Positions 37,263 through 47,014 of a DNA stretch of 64,000 nucleotides are shown here, in pieces (positions within the stretch are counted from its first letter, which is position 1; every line of letters starts with the position of its first letter). The DNA is taken from NCBI GenBank assembly GCA_964570865.1, contig CAZMZM010000006.1, forward strand, positions 1 to 64,000, given 5' to 3'. The position numbers and the translations under genes were made by a program. The notes below the pieces were generated by a model. The model was not told the origin of the DNA. It ran no database searches and saw only the letters and a list, made by a program, of their open reading frames with translations. Source of the stretch: WGAL01 sp964570865. GTDB taxonomy: Bacteria > Bacteroidota > Ignavibacteria > Ignavibacteriales > Melioribacteraceae.

Positions 37263-38116
37263 TCTCTTTCTCCTCTTACAATTCTATCTATTCCGGCCAA
37301 ATCCTTTGTAACCTCAATATTTTTCAATCCGGCATTTTTCAGTAAATCAACTATCTTTTCCGCTTCGGAATGACCGATTTCCAAATAGAGCTTCCCTTTC
37401 GGAAGAAGAATCAATTCAGCCAATTCAGCAATTCTGCGATAAAAATTAAATCCGTCTCCGTTATCTGTTACTGCGGATTTAGGTTCAAAGTCTTTAACTT
37501 CAGAATCCAAAGTATTAAACTCTTCAAGCGAAACATAAGGCGGGTTTGAAACTACAATATTGTAACCGGAAAATCTTTTGGGGAAATCATCTTCGAAAAT
37601 ATCCGCTTGCTCAAAATGAATAATATCTTCGTTTAAAATTTCATGACTATTGTTTCGGGCAACCTCCAACGCTTCATTTGAAATATCGACAGCTGTTATT
37701 TCCGCAGTAGGAATTTCTTTTTTCAGAATAACAGGAATAATACCACTGCCGGTTCCAATGTCGAGTATTGAAATCAAATCGGGTGATAAATTTTCTTTGA
37801 CAATCTTCTCAACAAGCAACTCTGTTTCAGGACGCGGAATAAGAACATTGTGGTTTACTGAAAATCTCTCCCCGTAAAACTCGGCGTAACCTAAAATATA
37901 CTGAAGCGGTTCGTGCTCGCCTCTTCTTTTCAAATACTCTCGGTATTTTATTTTTTCTTTTTCGGAAAGAGGTTTTTCATATGAAAGATAAAGTTCGAGC
38001 CGCTTCATTTTAAGAATATCGGCAAGCAGAAGTTCCGCATTTAAGCGCGCTTCCTTTACTCCTTTTTCTTCCAAATATTTTTTGGAAAGCTCTATTGCCT
38101 GTAAAACCGTTAACAT
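37259..38116 (-). CDS. prmC: peptide chain release factor N5-glutamine methyltransferase
   Basis: 285 residues. It methylates the Gln of the GGQ motif in RF1/RF2. The N-terminal helical domain ends near LQYILGYAEFYG and LIPRPETELLVEK. The SAM site is LDIGTGSGIIPVIL, the acidic residue is in AVDIS, and the catalytic NPPY is in VVSNPPYVS. It overlaps dtd downstream and is 6 bp from the MORN gene upstream. Confidence 0.96.
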   Translation of the reverse strand: MLTVLQAIELSKKYLEEKGVKEARLNAELLLADILKMKRLELYLSYEKPLSEKEKIKYREYLKRRGEHEPLQYILGYAEFYGERFSVNHNVLIPRPETELLVEKIVKENLSPDLISILDIGTGSGIIPVILKKEIPTAEITAVDISNEALEVARNNSHEILNEDIIHFEQADIFEDDFPKRFSGYNIVVSNPPYVSLEEFNTLDSEVKDFEPKSAVTDNGDGFNFYRRIAELAELILLPKGKLYLEIGHSEAEKIVDLLKNAGLKNIEVTKDLAGIDRIVRGERE

Positions 38117-38122
38117 AATTTT

Positions 38123-38500
38123 TTAATATTTTGTTTCCGAAGTAACCGAACCGTCCAAGCTGAAAACCCGCTTAAAAAGTAAATGTCCGTTCCTGTAAAA
38201 TTCCTCCCGCATTATTCTTCCCCCTTCATAATAATATTTTGCCAAACCATCCAAAACACCATCCTTATAATTTTCTTTCGATTTTATCGTACCGTTTTCG
38301 TAAAAAAGTGTGGAGATTCCATTCAGTTTTCCGTTTTTATAGATTAGCTCTCCTTTTACTCTGCCGCTCGGGTATTTGTGGATTACACGCTTTGCCGCAC
38401 CACCGGACTCGAAATTATTTTCACGGCGTTTCAGCGCGGCAGGATTAAGTATAACTTTCACAAAATCCTTTACTCTTTTCCCGACAGAATAAAAAATCAT
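38123..38500 (-). CDS. MORN-repeat (YwqK-like) protein
   Basis: 125 residues. From about residue 40 there are four short repeats of the type YPSGRVKGELIYKNGKLNG, FYENGTIKSKENYKDG, YYEGGRIMREEFYRNG and FSLDGS, i.e. MORN-like beta-hairpins as in the YwqK family. YwqK is annotated as an antitoxin in Bacillus, but most relatives have no demonstrated toxin partner and none is visible here. No signal peptide. It is between the polyprenyl synthase and prmC. Confidence 0.7.
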   Translation of the reverse strand: MIFYSVGKRVKDFVKVILNPAALKRRENNFESGGAAKRVIHKYPSGRVKGELIYKNGKLNGISTLFYENGTIKSKENYKDGVLDGLAKYYYEGGRIMREEFYRNGHLLFKRVFSLDGSVTSETKY

Positions 38501-38581
38501 AAGTTCTCGCTTTTACTCGCTTTAATATTGCGGATATTCAGTTTTAATTTAGCAAATATAGTTAAAAAGGATTTATCTTTT

Positions 38582-39562
38582 TTATTTATCTCGTCCGACT
38601 ACAAAGTGCACAAGCTTTTTAAGCGAAGTTTTAGACGGCGTGTCGGGAAGTATATCCAACGCTGAGATTGCTTCATTGACGTAACGATTTGCAACGTTTT
38701 GAGCATAATCAATTCCGCCGCTCTCCTTTACAAATTGGACAACTTGCTTAATCATAGCGGGATCTTTTCGTTTTCTTATTGCAATGAGAATTTTCTTTTT
38801 CTTGTCAGGTTCAGCCACCGACAAAGCGTGAATTAATGGTAAAGTAAGTTTTTTTTCTTTTATGTCCCCTCCGATTGTTTTACCGAACAACTTCGACTTT
38901 CCCACAAAATCAAGAATATCGTCCTGTATCTGAAAAGCTATCCCGAGTTTGTTGCCGTAAGAATGAAGAGCGGAGATATATTCCTTATTATCGGATGAAC
39001 TTTCCGCTCCAATAATGGTACACGTTTCCAGCAACGATGCAGTTTTATCCTGTATTATTCTGAAGTAAGTTTCTTCGTTTATATTTAACCGTTTGGTTTT
39101 ACTGATTTGTAGCAACTCACCTTCAGACATTCGTTTAACAGTAGTTGTAATCTGTTTAAGAAAACCGTAAGATTCGTTATCAACCGCTATCATCAATCCG
39201 CGCGCCAGCAGATAATCTCCGATTAAAACTCCAACCTTGTTCTTCCAAATATTGTTTATTGAAGGTAATCCGCGTCTTTTCTGAGCTTCATCAACTACGT
39301 CATCATGTACAAGAGTTGCGGTGTGAAGCAATTCTACTAACGTGGCGCCGATGTATGTCTGCTCAGTAATTTCCCCGAGCGCTTTTGCAGATAACAAAAC
39401 CAATATAGGGCGAATTTTTTTTCCCTTTTGCCTGATAATATACTTGGTTACGTAATCAACGATTTTAACGTCGGAACGCATTGTTGAGCTGAATTTACTA
39501 TGAAAGATTTTCAACTCATTTTCTATTGGCTTTATTATTTCAGGTAATTTAACTGCTGTCAA
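38582..39562 (-). CDS. trans-polyprenyl diphosphate synthase
   Basis: 326 residues. It elongates isoprenoid diphosphates for quinone side chains. The first Asp-rich motif is in LVHDDVVDEA followed by KRRG, the second in FQIQDDILDFVG, with KKIRPILVLLSAKA and KLTLPLIHAL as further family blocks. Product length cannot be read off safely, so octaprenyl or heptaprenyl synthase are both possible. It lies 81 bp upstream of the MORN gene. Confidence 0.92.
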   Translation of the reverse strand: MTAVKLPEIIKPIENELKIFHSKFSSTMRSDVKIVDYVTKYIIRQKGKKIRPILVLLSAKALGEITEQTYIGATLVELLHTATLVHDDVVDEAQKRRGLPSINNIWKNKVGVLIGDYLLARGLMIAVDNESYGFLKQITTTVKRMSEGELLQISKTKRLNINEETYFRIIQDKTASLLETCTIIGAESSSDNKEYISALHSYGNKLGIAFQIQDDILDFVGKSKLFGKTIGGDIKEKKLTLPLIHALSVAEPDKKKKILIAIRKRKDPAMIKQVVQFVKESGGIDYAQNVANRYVNEAISALDILPDTPSKTSLKKLVHFVVGRDK

Positions 39563-39661
39563 CTAATAATACTTTTTATTTTTGAACCTCTAAAATAGGA
39601 AGAAATTTTAACATTTTTCAAAAAGTGTTTTAATTAGAGTATGGAAATATCCCCGTGGAGA

Positions 39662-41578
39662 TTAAGCCTTACTTACAAAAGTAGCCTCGGGATGTAACTT
39701 TTTTAATCTAATCTGATAAATTGCCAAAAGAACAAATCCTATCATACCTCCTCCCCAAGCATAATAATGAGGGACAAATAAAGCAAATCCAATAACAGCT
39801 GTTAATATTCTTATCACAATACCTGATTTATTGAAAAAGTAACCCGTGAACATTGCGGCAAACGAGTAAAGTCCGAATAATCCGAAAATAAAAATATCCA
39901 GTTTATCAATAAATGACCCGGTAATTAAATCTGTATATGCAAATAATAGAGGCATTATATACAAACCTTTTGCTAGTTTCCACGCTTCAAATCCCGTCCG
40001 CATAGGTTTGGAACCGGCAATACCGGCAGCTGCAAATGCGGCTAGACAAACCGGAGGAGTAACATTCGAATCCTGCGAAACCCAAAATATTATCATGTGA
40101 GCCGCAAGTAAGGCAACTCCCATTGTATGAAGCGCCGGAACGGCAATAATAGCCAGCATTATATATGCCGCCGTTACCGGCAATCCCATTCCGAGCAACA
40201 ATGAGGCTAAGGTAATTAATATTAAAGCGATTAATAAATTACCGGCGGAAAGCTGAACAATTATTTGTGAAAACGTGATTGCAATTCCTGTAATGGAGAT
40301 ACTACCTATAATTACTCCGACCGCTATCAAAAGCGTACCGGTCATAACCATATTTTTGGAGCCGAGTGCAAGTGAATCAATAATATCCCAAAACTTCATT
40401 TTATGGTGTACGCTCAAATATGAAGATAAGACGATAGCAATAATCGACCAGCCCGCAGCGTAAGTGGGAGAAAATCCTACAACCAACAACCAAATAAGAA
40501 CAATTATCGGGACAAAAAAATGAAGTCCTTCACGAAGGACTTGATACAAAGTCATTGTATTTTCTTGTTCAACCGGTTTGATGTTTAATTTTTTTGCAGT
40601 TTGATAGACAAAAAATCCGACTGTTGCAAAGTACATTACTGCCGGAAGAAATGCGACTGCAATTATAGTCAGATACGGAACTTGAGTCCATTCTGCCATA
40701 ATAAATGCACCTGCTCCCATAATCGGAGGCATTATTTGTCCGCCTGTAGATGCAGCCGTTTCTACAGCAGCTGCAAACTCCGGTTTAAACCCTGCCTTCT
40801 TCATCATTGGAATTGTGATTGAACCGGTTGAGACTGTATTGGCAATTGCGCTTCCTGAAATTGTACCCATCAACGCCGAAGATGCTACGGCAACAATAGC
40901 AGGTCCTCCGGTAACATTTTTAGTAATTATTTGTGCAATATTTATGATAAAATCCCCTCCGCCCGACTTTAACAAAAATGCCGCAAACAGAATGAACATA
41001 AAAACAAAAGTTGATGAAATTGAAGCGGTAATCCCGAAAAGTCCTTCATCGGTAAAAAACATTCTGTATAAAAAACGGGACAAGTGCATTCCTCTGAAAT
41101 GGAATTGTCCGGGGATCCAATTACCCATAAAGAGTAAGTAAGTTGCAAAGAATATCGCAATCAGCGGAATAATAATTCCTGTAGTTCTCCTTGTCATCTC
41201 AATTACAAGCAGAACTGCAATTCCTGCAGCAATTAAATCATAAAGATTTACTACTTCATTCCTATCATGAAGAGCATCTTCAAAAAATATAATATAAAGA
41301 GCTGTTGAAAATAGAAGCATTCCGAGAAAAACATTTAAGATTTTTAGCGGTTTTGTCTCCTTTTTCTTCTTGAAAAAAGGAATTGTAAAATATCCGAGCA
41401 TACCCAACAATCCCATATGAAGAGCATTTCTCCATAGTTCACTTACAACACCAAAAGTATTAACATAAACATGAAATAGCGCAATGACAACGGCGAGCCA
41501 ATATACAACTCGCCGTCTGTCATAAACTATTTCGGTACTTTTTGCTTCCTCCAATATTACTTTCGCATCAACAGCCAT
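39662..41578 (-). CDS. TRAP transporter fused permease (DctQM type)
   Basis: 638 residues and about 16-18 membrane helices. An N-terminal small-subunit-like part (to about 150) is fused to the large DctM-like part, which has the family blocks GTISGSAIANTVSTGSITIPMM and AAVETAASTGGQIMPPIMGAGAFIMAE, and later LGMGLPVTAAYIML and WVSQDSNVTPPVC. This fused form goes with TAXI-type binding proteins, and such a gene is 15 bp upstream. It imports a small organic acid with a sodium or proton gradient; substrate unknown. Confidence 0.94.
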   Translation of the reverse strand: MAVDAKVILEEAKSTEIVYDRRRVVYWLAVVIALFHVYVNTFGVVSELWRNALHMGLLGMLGYFTIPFFKKKKETKPLKILNVFLGMLLFSTALYIIFFEDALHDRNEVVNLYDLIAAGIAVLLVIEMTRRTTGIIIPLIAIFFATYLLFMGNWIPGQFHFRGMHLSRFLYRMFFTDEGLFGITASISSTFVFMFILFAAFLLKSGGGDFIINIAQIITKNVTGGPAIVAVASSALMGTISGSAIANTVSTGSITIPMMKKAGFKPEFAAAVETAASTGGQIMPPIMGAGAFIMAEWTQVPYLTIIAVAFLPAVMYFATVGFFVYQTAKKLNIKPVEQENTMTLYQVLREGLHFFVPIIVLIWLLVVGFSPTYAAGWSIIAIVLSSYLSVHHKMKFWDIIDSLALGSKNMVMTGTLLIAVGVIIGSISITGIAITFSQIIVQLSAGNLLIALILITLASLLLGMGLPVTAAYIMLAIIAVPALHTMGVALLAAHMIIFWVSQDSNVTPPVCLAAFAAAGIAGSKPMRTGFEAWKLAKGLYIMPLLFAYTDLITGSFIDKLDIFIFGLFGLYSFAAMFTGYFFNKSGIVIRILTAVIGFALFVPHYYAWGGGMIGFVLLAIYQIRLKKLHPEATFVSKA

Positions 41579-41593
41579 TACCGAACCTTAAAT

Positions 41594-42634
41594 TTATTTT
41601 GCAATTAAGTTAGCAGGTACATTAATTCCATGATCTTTATAAAATTTTACTGCTCCCGGATGAAGAGGAATCGGCAATCCGTTAACAGCACGCTGCAATT
41701 TAATTGCATAGGTTGCTTTATGCATGTTGTGAAGGAAATCTAAATTTGCATAAATTGTCTCAAGAATTTTATATACATCTTCATCCGATAAATCGGGACG
41801 AACAGCTAAAAAGTTCGGTTGAGCAATTGTATGTATATCGGATTTCTGTCCCGGATAAGTGTTTGCTTTAATTACAAAACGACTCCAAACCGGAAAGTGT
41901 GAATCTATTTTATTTAGTTGTTCATCGGTAAATTCCAGCACTGAAATTTTATCTGCGCCAATTGTAGCAAATGCCTGAGTAATGGCAGATACCGGAGGGC
42001 CTGCAGGAATATTCATCCCTACTACTCTGTTATCCTGCATTGCAGTTGCGCTTGCGGAATATCCGAGATGTTCCAAACTAAAATCCTTATCAGGATTAAA
42101 TCCCAATGCCGTTAAAATTGTTTTACCGGATGTTTCGGTTCCCGAACCTCTTTTCCCGATCGAGAAACGTTTTCCTTCGATATTTTTCAAATCCATAATA
42201 TTTCCGGTTTTTGCATACTCCTTAAAAATCACAAAATGTTCAACATTTTCCCAAAGCATAGTTACCGAACGCATTTCCCTTTCAGGTTTCCCTTCGTATT
42301 TACCCTTTCCTTGCCAAGCCATAGAACCAAAAAGTCCCTGGAGAATTGCGAAATCTGTTTCATGATTTTTTAAAAGCTGTACATTCTCTCCCGAACCGGC
42401 TGAAGTTATTGCGCTCATCGAAATACCTTCACCACCTAATTTATCGGTTACAAGCGTCGCAATTGCTACACCCACGGGATAATATGTTCCACCCGGAGAA
42501 GCCGTAGCAACTACATAAGAACGGCTATCACTGTTTGTACCGGTATCTTTAGCCGAGAGAGAATTTGTGAATGAAAATAGGATTATTCCCATCACAAGTA
42601 ATAGAGACAGTTTTTTTGTTAAATTTGTTTTCAT
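41594..42634 (-). CDS. TAXI-family TRAP transporter binding protein
   Basis: About 346 residues. Signal peptide MKTNLTKKLSLLLVMGIILF.. cleaved near SLSA. Typical blocks: ATASPGGTYYPVGVAIATL, TSAGSGENVQLLKNHETDFAILQG, RFSIGKRGSGTETSGKTIL and NIPAGPPVSAITQAFA. An in-frame ATG further upstream (42688) would put 18 extra polar residues before the signal. The ATG at 42634 has AAGGAG 7 bases upstream and is clearly better. It captures the substrate in the periplasm for the fused permease downstream. Confidence 0.93.
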   Translation of the reverse strand: MKTNLTKKLSLLLVMGIILFSFTNSLSAKDTGTNSDSRSYVVATASPGGTYYPVGVAIATLVTDKLGGEGISMSAITSAGSGENVQLLKNHETDFAILQGLFGSMAWQGKGKYEGKPEREMRSVTMLWENVEHFVIFKEYAKTGNIMDLKNIEGKRFSIGKRGSGTETSGKTILTALGFNPDKDFSLEHLGYSASATAMQDNRVVGMNIPAGPPVSAITQAFATIGADKISVLEFTDEQLNKIDSHFPVWSRFVIKANTYPGQKSDIHTIAQPNFLAVRPDLSDEDVYKILETIYANLDFLHNMHKATYAIKLQRAVNGLPIPLHPGAVKFYKDHGINVPANLIAK

Positions 42635-42720
42635 TTGGTTACTCCTTATAATTAGTTTATCGACATTTGAAACTAATTTATCATTCAAATTTTGTCAATT
42701 GGGGCATTACTGAAATTTTA

Positions 42721-42735
42721 TACGTGAATCACGTA
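42721..42735. promoter_or_regulatory. 15-bp palindrome, candidate operator of the TRAP operon
   Basis: TACGTGAATCACGTA, a perfect 7-bp inverted repeat around a central A. It lies about 87 bases upstream of the binding-protein ATG and next to TATAAAAT on the minus strand. It is flanked by an imperfect longer inverted repeat (TTGTCAATTG / CAATTTGACAA). The TGA..TCA halves recall Crp/Fnr-type or GntR-type sites; the regulator is unknown. Confidence 0.4.
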
Positions 42736-43211
42736 CTTGCAATTTGACAATCTTGCTAAACAGGAACTACTATTTTGTAATGACTCAGACAAAATCGGAT
42801 TCTGTAAATTTACGGTAGTAAAAAAAGAGCACCAATGAGACAATTAATACATTACACAACAATTCCATCCCCTTGAAAAAAACTATTCAAATCCAAAGTT
42901 TACGGAAATATACGGATGAAGATATTAGGATTTACAGACTATGAAGGTTTATCAATAGAAGAAATATTATTAAAAAAATAACTTGTTCAGCGCGTTTCTT
43001 AAATAAAATAAAAATACTATTTACAAAAATTACATCCGTTTTGTACTTACTGTTATTCAATATTATCGCTCTCAGAAGAAACTATGAATAATCCCAAAGC
43101 AAAAGTATAATCCGGAATTGAGTAACTTGCACTTTTCGAATAAGTTTTCAATAGAAGTGATTACTAATAAGATTTTTTGTATTTTTTAAGATTAAAAATA
43201 AATGATTAATT
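42736..43211. other. intergenic region between divergent TRAP and M16 operons
   Basis: AT-rich; no convincing gene. A 21-codon plus-strand frame starts at 42916 but lacks support. It should hold the promoter of the plus-strand peptidase pair, but I could not place one confidently. Confidence 0.4.
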
Positions 43212-44495
43212 ATGAATAAAGTTTTAGATATTAAATACGAAAAACATAAACTTTCCAACGGATTGGACGTAATTTTGTATAAGGATAATTCCCTTCCGAT
43301 TGTTTCCGTAAATTTATGGTACAAAGTAGGCTCTTCAAATGAAGAAAAAGGGAAAACCGGTTTAGCTCATCTTTTTGAACACATGATGTTTCAAGGTTCG
43401 CAAAATGTTCCTAAAGAGATGCACTTTAAGTATATACAAGAAGCCGGCGGAACATTAAACGGCTCAACTTCATTTGATAGAACAAACTATTACGAAACTC
43501 TTCCTTCAAACGCTTTGGAGCTTGCTCTTTGGTTGGAATCAGACAGAATGGGATTTTTGCTTCCGACTCTCGATAACGAAAAGCTGGAAAATCAGCGCGA
43601 AGTGGTAATGAACGAACGCCGTCAACGTTACGACAATCAGCCCTACGGTCGTGCTTGGGAAATACTATTCTCATCTCTTTTTCCTGAAAATCATCCTTAC
43701 CACTGGCCAACTATCGGCTGGATGGAAGATATTGAAAGCTACACTCTTGATGATGTAAAATCATTTTTCAAAAAGTATTATGCTCCGGATAATGCAAGTA
43801 TTGTTATTGCCGGTGATATAGAATACAACGCAGCATTAGAATTAACTAAAAAATATTTCGGAGAGATAAAATCGGAAAAAACCGACCGCTCGGTTTTTGT
43901 ACCTGATGTGGAACTTACTTCGATAAAGTATATTACACATGAGGATAACGTTCAATTTCCAAGATTATATTTAATGTGGAAAAGCGATAAACTCTATGCC
44001 CCTGATGATGCAAAGTTGGATTTTCTTTCAAGCACGCTGAGCGGGACAAAAAACTCACGCCTCTACAAACGATTGGTTTTCGAAAAACAAATTGCTCTCG
44101 ATGTTTTTGCTTTCCAATATTCCTCTCAAAAAGAGGGGGAATTTGTTATTTCCGCAACTGCTCGTCCCGGTGTTACGCTCGATACTTTAAAAGAAATAAT
44201 TTTAGACGAAATTGAAAAAATTGTTAAAGATGGAGTTTCAGGTTTTGAAATCGAACGTGCAAAAAACGCCCTCGTTTCGGACTACATTTATTCGTTGCAA
44301 AATCTAAGTTCTCTTGCAGACCAGTTGAATAATTACAATATGGTACTGAGCGAACCCAATTCATTTATTTGGGATTTAAACCGATACGATTCCATTGGTG
44401 TTGAAGATGTTCAATACGCAGCAAATAAATATTTATCCAAATCATACGTTGAATTAAGAATAGTACCCAAAAATAATGAGGAGAAAAATGCTTAA
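43212..44495 (+). CDS. M16 zinc peptidase, catalytic subunit
   Basis: 427 residues. The inverted zinc motif HLFEH is at residues 53-57, with the downstream acidic ligand in QREVVMNERRQ about 75 residues later. A C-terminal M16_C half follows (TSIKYITHEDNVQFPRLYLMW). Family members form two-half clamshells that degrade peptides, often as catalytic-plus-inactive heterodimers. No export signal, so cytoplasmic or unclear. It overlaps the next M16 gene by eight bases if that starts at 44488. Confidence 0.93.
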   Translation: MNKVLDIKYEKHKLSNGLDVILYKDNSLPIVSVNLWYKVGSSNEEKGKTGLAHLFEHMMFQGSQNVPKEMHFKYIQEAGGTLNGSTSFDRTNYYETLPSNALELALWLESDRMGFLLPTLDNEKLENQREVVMNERRQRYDNQPYGRAWEILFSSLFPENHPYHWPTIGWMEDIESYTLDDVKSFFKKYYAPDNASIVIAGDIEYNAALELTKKYFGEIKSEKTDRSVFVPDVELTSIKYITHEDNVQFPRLYLMWKSDKLYAPDDAKLDFLSSTLSGTKNSRLYKRLVFEKQIALDVFAFQYSSQKEGEFVISATARPGVTLDTLKEIILDEIEKIVKDGVSGFEIERAKNALVSDYIYSLQNLSSLADQLNNYNMVLSEPNSFIWDLNRYDSIGVEDVQYAANKYLSKSYVELRIVPKNNEEKNA

Positions 44496-45849
44496 CAGAA
44501 AAGATGCTCCCGTTATTAAAGATACAATTAATTTTACGCCTCCCCGTTTTTCAAAAACCGAATTAAAAATGGGAGCGCCGCTTTACTTTACCGAGAAAAA
44601 CTCACTTCCGATAGTGTATGTTAATTTAATGTTTAATGTAGGAAGCATTAACGATCCCAAAGATAAACAAGGCTTAACCAATCTGCTTGCCGTTACTATT
44701 GACGAAGGAGCAAATAATTACTCAGCATTAGAAATTGACGAGATGCTCGAATCACTTGGTACGCTGTTCAGCATATCAGTTGAGCCGGAATTTGTTTTCT
44801 TTTCTATGATGACTCTCAAAAATAATCTTAATAAATCGCTCGAAATTCTTTCTTGGATTTTACAAAAACCAAACTTTACCGAAAATGACTTCAATAGAGA
44901 AAAAAACAGGATCTTAAGTGAAGTTCTTAGATTGAAAGATAGCCCTGCATTTGTTGCCGATTATGTGACAAACACTACAATTTTCAAAAATACTCCCTAT
45001 GCTTATATTCATATGGGGAATAGTAAAACATTGCAGAACATCAATCTTGACGATGTAAAAAAACAGTACGAAAAATATATTTCTTCAAACAATCTGAAAG
45101 TGATAGCCGTAGGCAATATTACCCATGACGAATTCAAAAACGAATTTGAAAAACATTTCTTGAACTTCAATACGGATTTTAAAAAGCAACCCCGGAAATT
45201 TAAGTTGGCAAAAGAGCCTGCTCATTTTTATTTGGTAAACAAAATAGGAGCAACTCAAAGCGAAATCAGAATTGCAAATGTTGCAACCGACAGATACGCT
45301 CCTAACTTTTTTGGCAAGAAGCTTGTGAACTCAATTCTCGGCGGACAATTTTCAAGTCGTTTGAATCACAACTTAAGAGAAGAAAAAGGAATAACCTACG
45401 GAGTGCATACCGCTTTCAGATATTCAAAACAAACAGGTATCTTTTGGGCATCGGCGGCAGTTGACAGTAAAAACACACTCCTTGCGATTAAGGAATTCCA
45501 AAAAGAGTTTGATTTAATAAGGCGTGAGGTTTCCGATGAAGAAATAGCTTTTTCAAAATCATACTTACGCAGAATTTTCCCGCTTCAATTTTCATCCTAT
45601 TCTAAAATTTCATCTAACATTACAAATTTGGTAATGTTCAACTTACCAATCGATTATTACGATTTGTTTATCGAGGAGATGATGAAAACAAATCACGATA
45701 AAATTTTAGAAGCCGCTCGGGAAAACATTCTGCCTGAAAATCAACAATTTATTATTGTCGGAGACGTTGATTCTTTTATGGATGAATTACTTGAGATTGC
45801 AGATGAGAAATCGATTACCCGCTATGAGCTTGACGATTTAGATATTTAG
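44488..45849 (+). CDS. M16 peptidase homologue, non-catalytic partner
   Basis: About 453 residues. The M16 fold is recognisable (LPIVYVNLMFNVGS, then GGQFSSRLNHNLREEKGITYGVH with the R/Y substrate-binding motif), but the HxxEH zinc site is replaced (GLTNLLAVTIDEG). It is therefore probably the inactive, substrate-binding half of a heterodimer with the preceding gene. Start: ATG at 44488 with GAGGAG 5-10 bases upstream, preferred over an earlier in-frame ATG at 44476. Its end overlaps the convergent deacetylase-like gene by 35 bp. Confidence 0.9.
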   Translation: MLNRKDAPVIKDTINFTPPRFSKTELKMGAPLYFTEKNSLPIVYVNLMFNVGSINDPKDKQGLTNLLAVTIDEGANNYSALEIDEMLESLGTLFSISVEPEFVFFSMMTLKNNLNKSLEILSWILQKPNFTENDFNREKNRILSEVLRLKDSPAFVADYVTNTTIFKNTPYAYIHMGNSKTLQNINLDDVKKQYEKYISSNNLKVIAVGNITHDEFKNEFEKHFLNFNTDFKKQPRKFKLAKEPAHFYLVNKIGATQSEIRIANVATDRYAPNFFGKKLVNSILGGQFSSRLNHNLREEKGITYGVHTAFRYSKQTGIFWASAAVDSKNTLLAIKEFQKEFDLIRREVSDEEIAFSKSYLRRIFPLQFSSYSKISSNITNLVMFNLPIDYYDLFIEEMMKTNHDKILEAARENILPENQQFIIVGDVDSFMDELLEIADEKSITRYELDDLDI

Positions 45850-46834
45850 AAAGAGATAAAAATCTTACTCCCCTTTTCCAAAGCCGGCTGCACAGCTCCC
45901 GGCTTTCCTTTAGCTGATTTTCTCCAATCAAAAAGATGTTATATTTATTATTTGTCAGAAAAATTTTAATGATTGATTCCATTTCAGATACGTCTTTCGA
46001 TGTCAAATCTTTAAATGCGGAAATCGAAATCAATGATATATTGTAACTTTTTTTTAATTCGTCCTTGATAAAATTAAAGTTTATCGATTTATAAAAATCT
46101 GATTTCTTATCGTAAACGTAAGGCGTATTACGTCCGAATGATTTTACAATTCTATTTATTGCAACTTTAAGCACATATTTATCATTCGAATTAAGCAAAT
46201 CAAAATGATTGTCTTCTATTTCCTCATCTAAAAAAATCGCAAATGAATGTTTATGCTTTTTCATCTTTGGTATAAACGAAAGAAGTTTGGAATCGGGACG
46301 GAGAAGAAACGTAACATGACTTACAAAATTAAGATCTTCGGGAAGTCTGTTTATACCGCTCTCCCTATCATCAACAACTAACGAAATAAACTGTTTCTCC
46401 CTTTTTAAGGAAAAATCCCGCTTAAAATAAGCTTCCACTACTATTTTGTTCCCCGAAAAAATCATAACGGAAGTTTTTCCTTTTTTAATTAAATCTTCGG
46501 CAACTACTTCTTCATTTTTTCCTTTAAAAGCATTTCGAAAATCTACAAGCAAAAAATCTTGTGTAACATCTCGTGGAAGTTTTATTTGAAAAATATATCC
46601 TGAAACTGACTTAGCATCTCTAATTTTGAGTTTTCTAATCCATTCGTCTTTAATACTCCAGTCGTGCAGAACATTAATGAATTTTTGTTCAATATTATGA
46701 TTTTCCACTTCTGTTACGGATTTTTGAACAGCTTTTTTAGTTTGATGTTTTCCGTCAACCAACACGTTCACAACTAAAAGCAAAGCCGCCAATGCGAAAA
46801 GGAAATATATTATTTTAAGTTTTACTCTATTCAT
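45815..46834 (-). CDS. YibQ-like divergent polysaccharide deacetylase-fold protein
   Basis: About 339 residues. One membrane anchor helix at the start (IIYFLFALAALLLVVNVLV), a linker and domain to about 170, then a C-terminal domain with SLVVDDRESG, HVTFLLRPDSKLLSF, FAIFLDEEIED, a middle DKKSDF segment and LISISAF. This order resembles the divergent deacetylase (YibQ) family, where the usual metal-binding His are poorly kept; here the VDD pair is visible but an H-x3-H pair is not. An earlier TTG at 46873 is in frame, but the ATG at 46834 is preferred. The 3' ends overlap the M16 gene by 35 bp. Confidence 0.65.
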   Translation of the reverse strand: MNRVKLKIIYFLFALAALLLVVNVLVDGKHQTKKAVQKSVTEVENHNIEQKFINVLHDWSIKDEWIRKLKIRDAKSVSGYIFQIKLPRDVTQDFLLVDFRNAFKGKNEEVVAEDLIKKGKTSVMIFSGNKIVVEAYFKRDFSLKREKQFISLVVDDRESGINRLPEDLNFVSHVTFLLRPDSKLLSFIPKMKKHKHSFAIFLDEEIEDNHFDLLNSNDKYVLKVAINRIVKSFGRNTPYVYDKKSDFYKSINFNFIKDELKKSYNISLISISAFKDLTSKDVSEMESIIKIFLTNNKYNIFLIGENQLKESRELCSRLWKRGVRFLSLSKYLNRQAHSG

Positions 46835-47014
46835 TTCAATATTAATGTAATTATTTTTTTTCGATATATTCAACTGTCTAGGCCAAGAACATTTCAGATA
46901 TTAATGCTGCTCATTTCCAAACCGGCTCGACAAGTCGGGATTAATTTCTATTTATCACTTTCATTATTACCACTAACTCACCCATTGTTTTTTGCCAGTG
47001 TTATTTTTTGTCTA

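Noticed and set aside
38123..38500. MORN gene as part of a toxin-antitoxin pair
   Set aside because: Neighbours are prmC and polyprenyl synthase; no toxin candidate adjoins it.
42916..42981. 21-codon frame MKILGFTDYEGLSIEEILLKK-like
   Set aside because: Too short, no ribosome site; I cannot separate it from chance.
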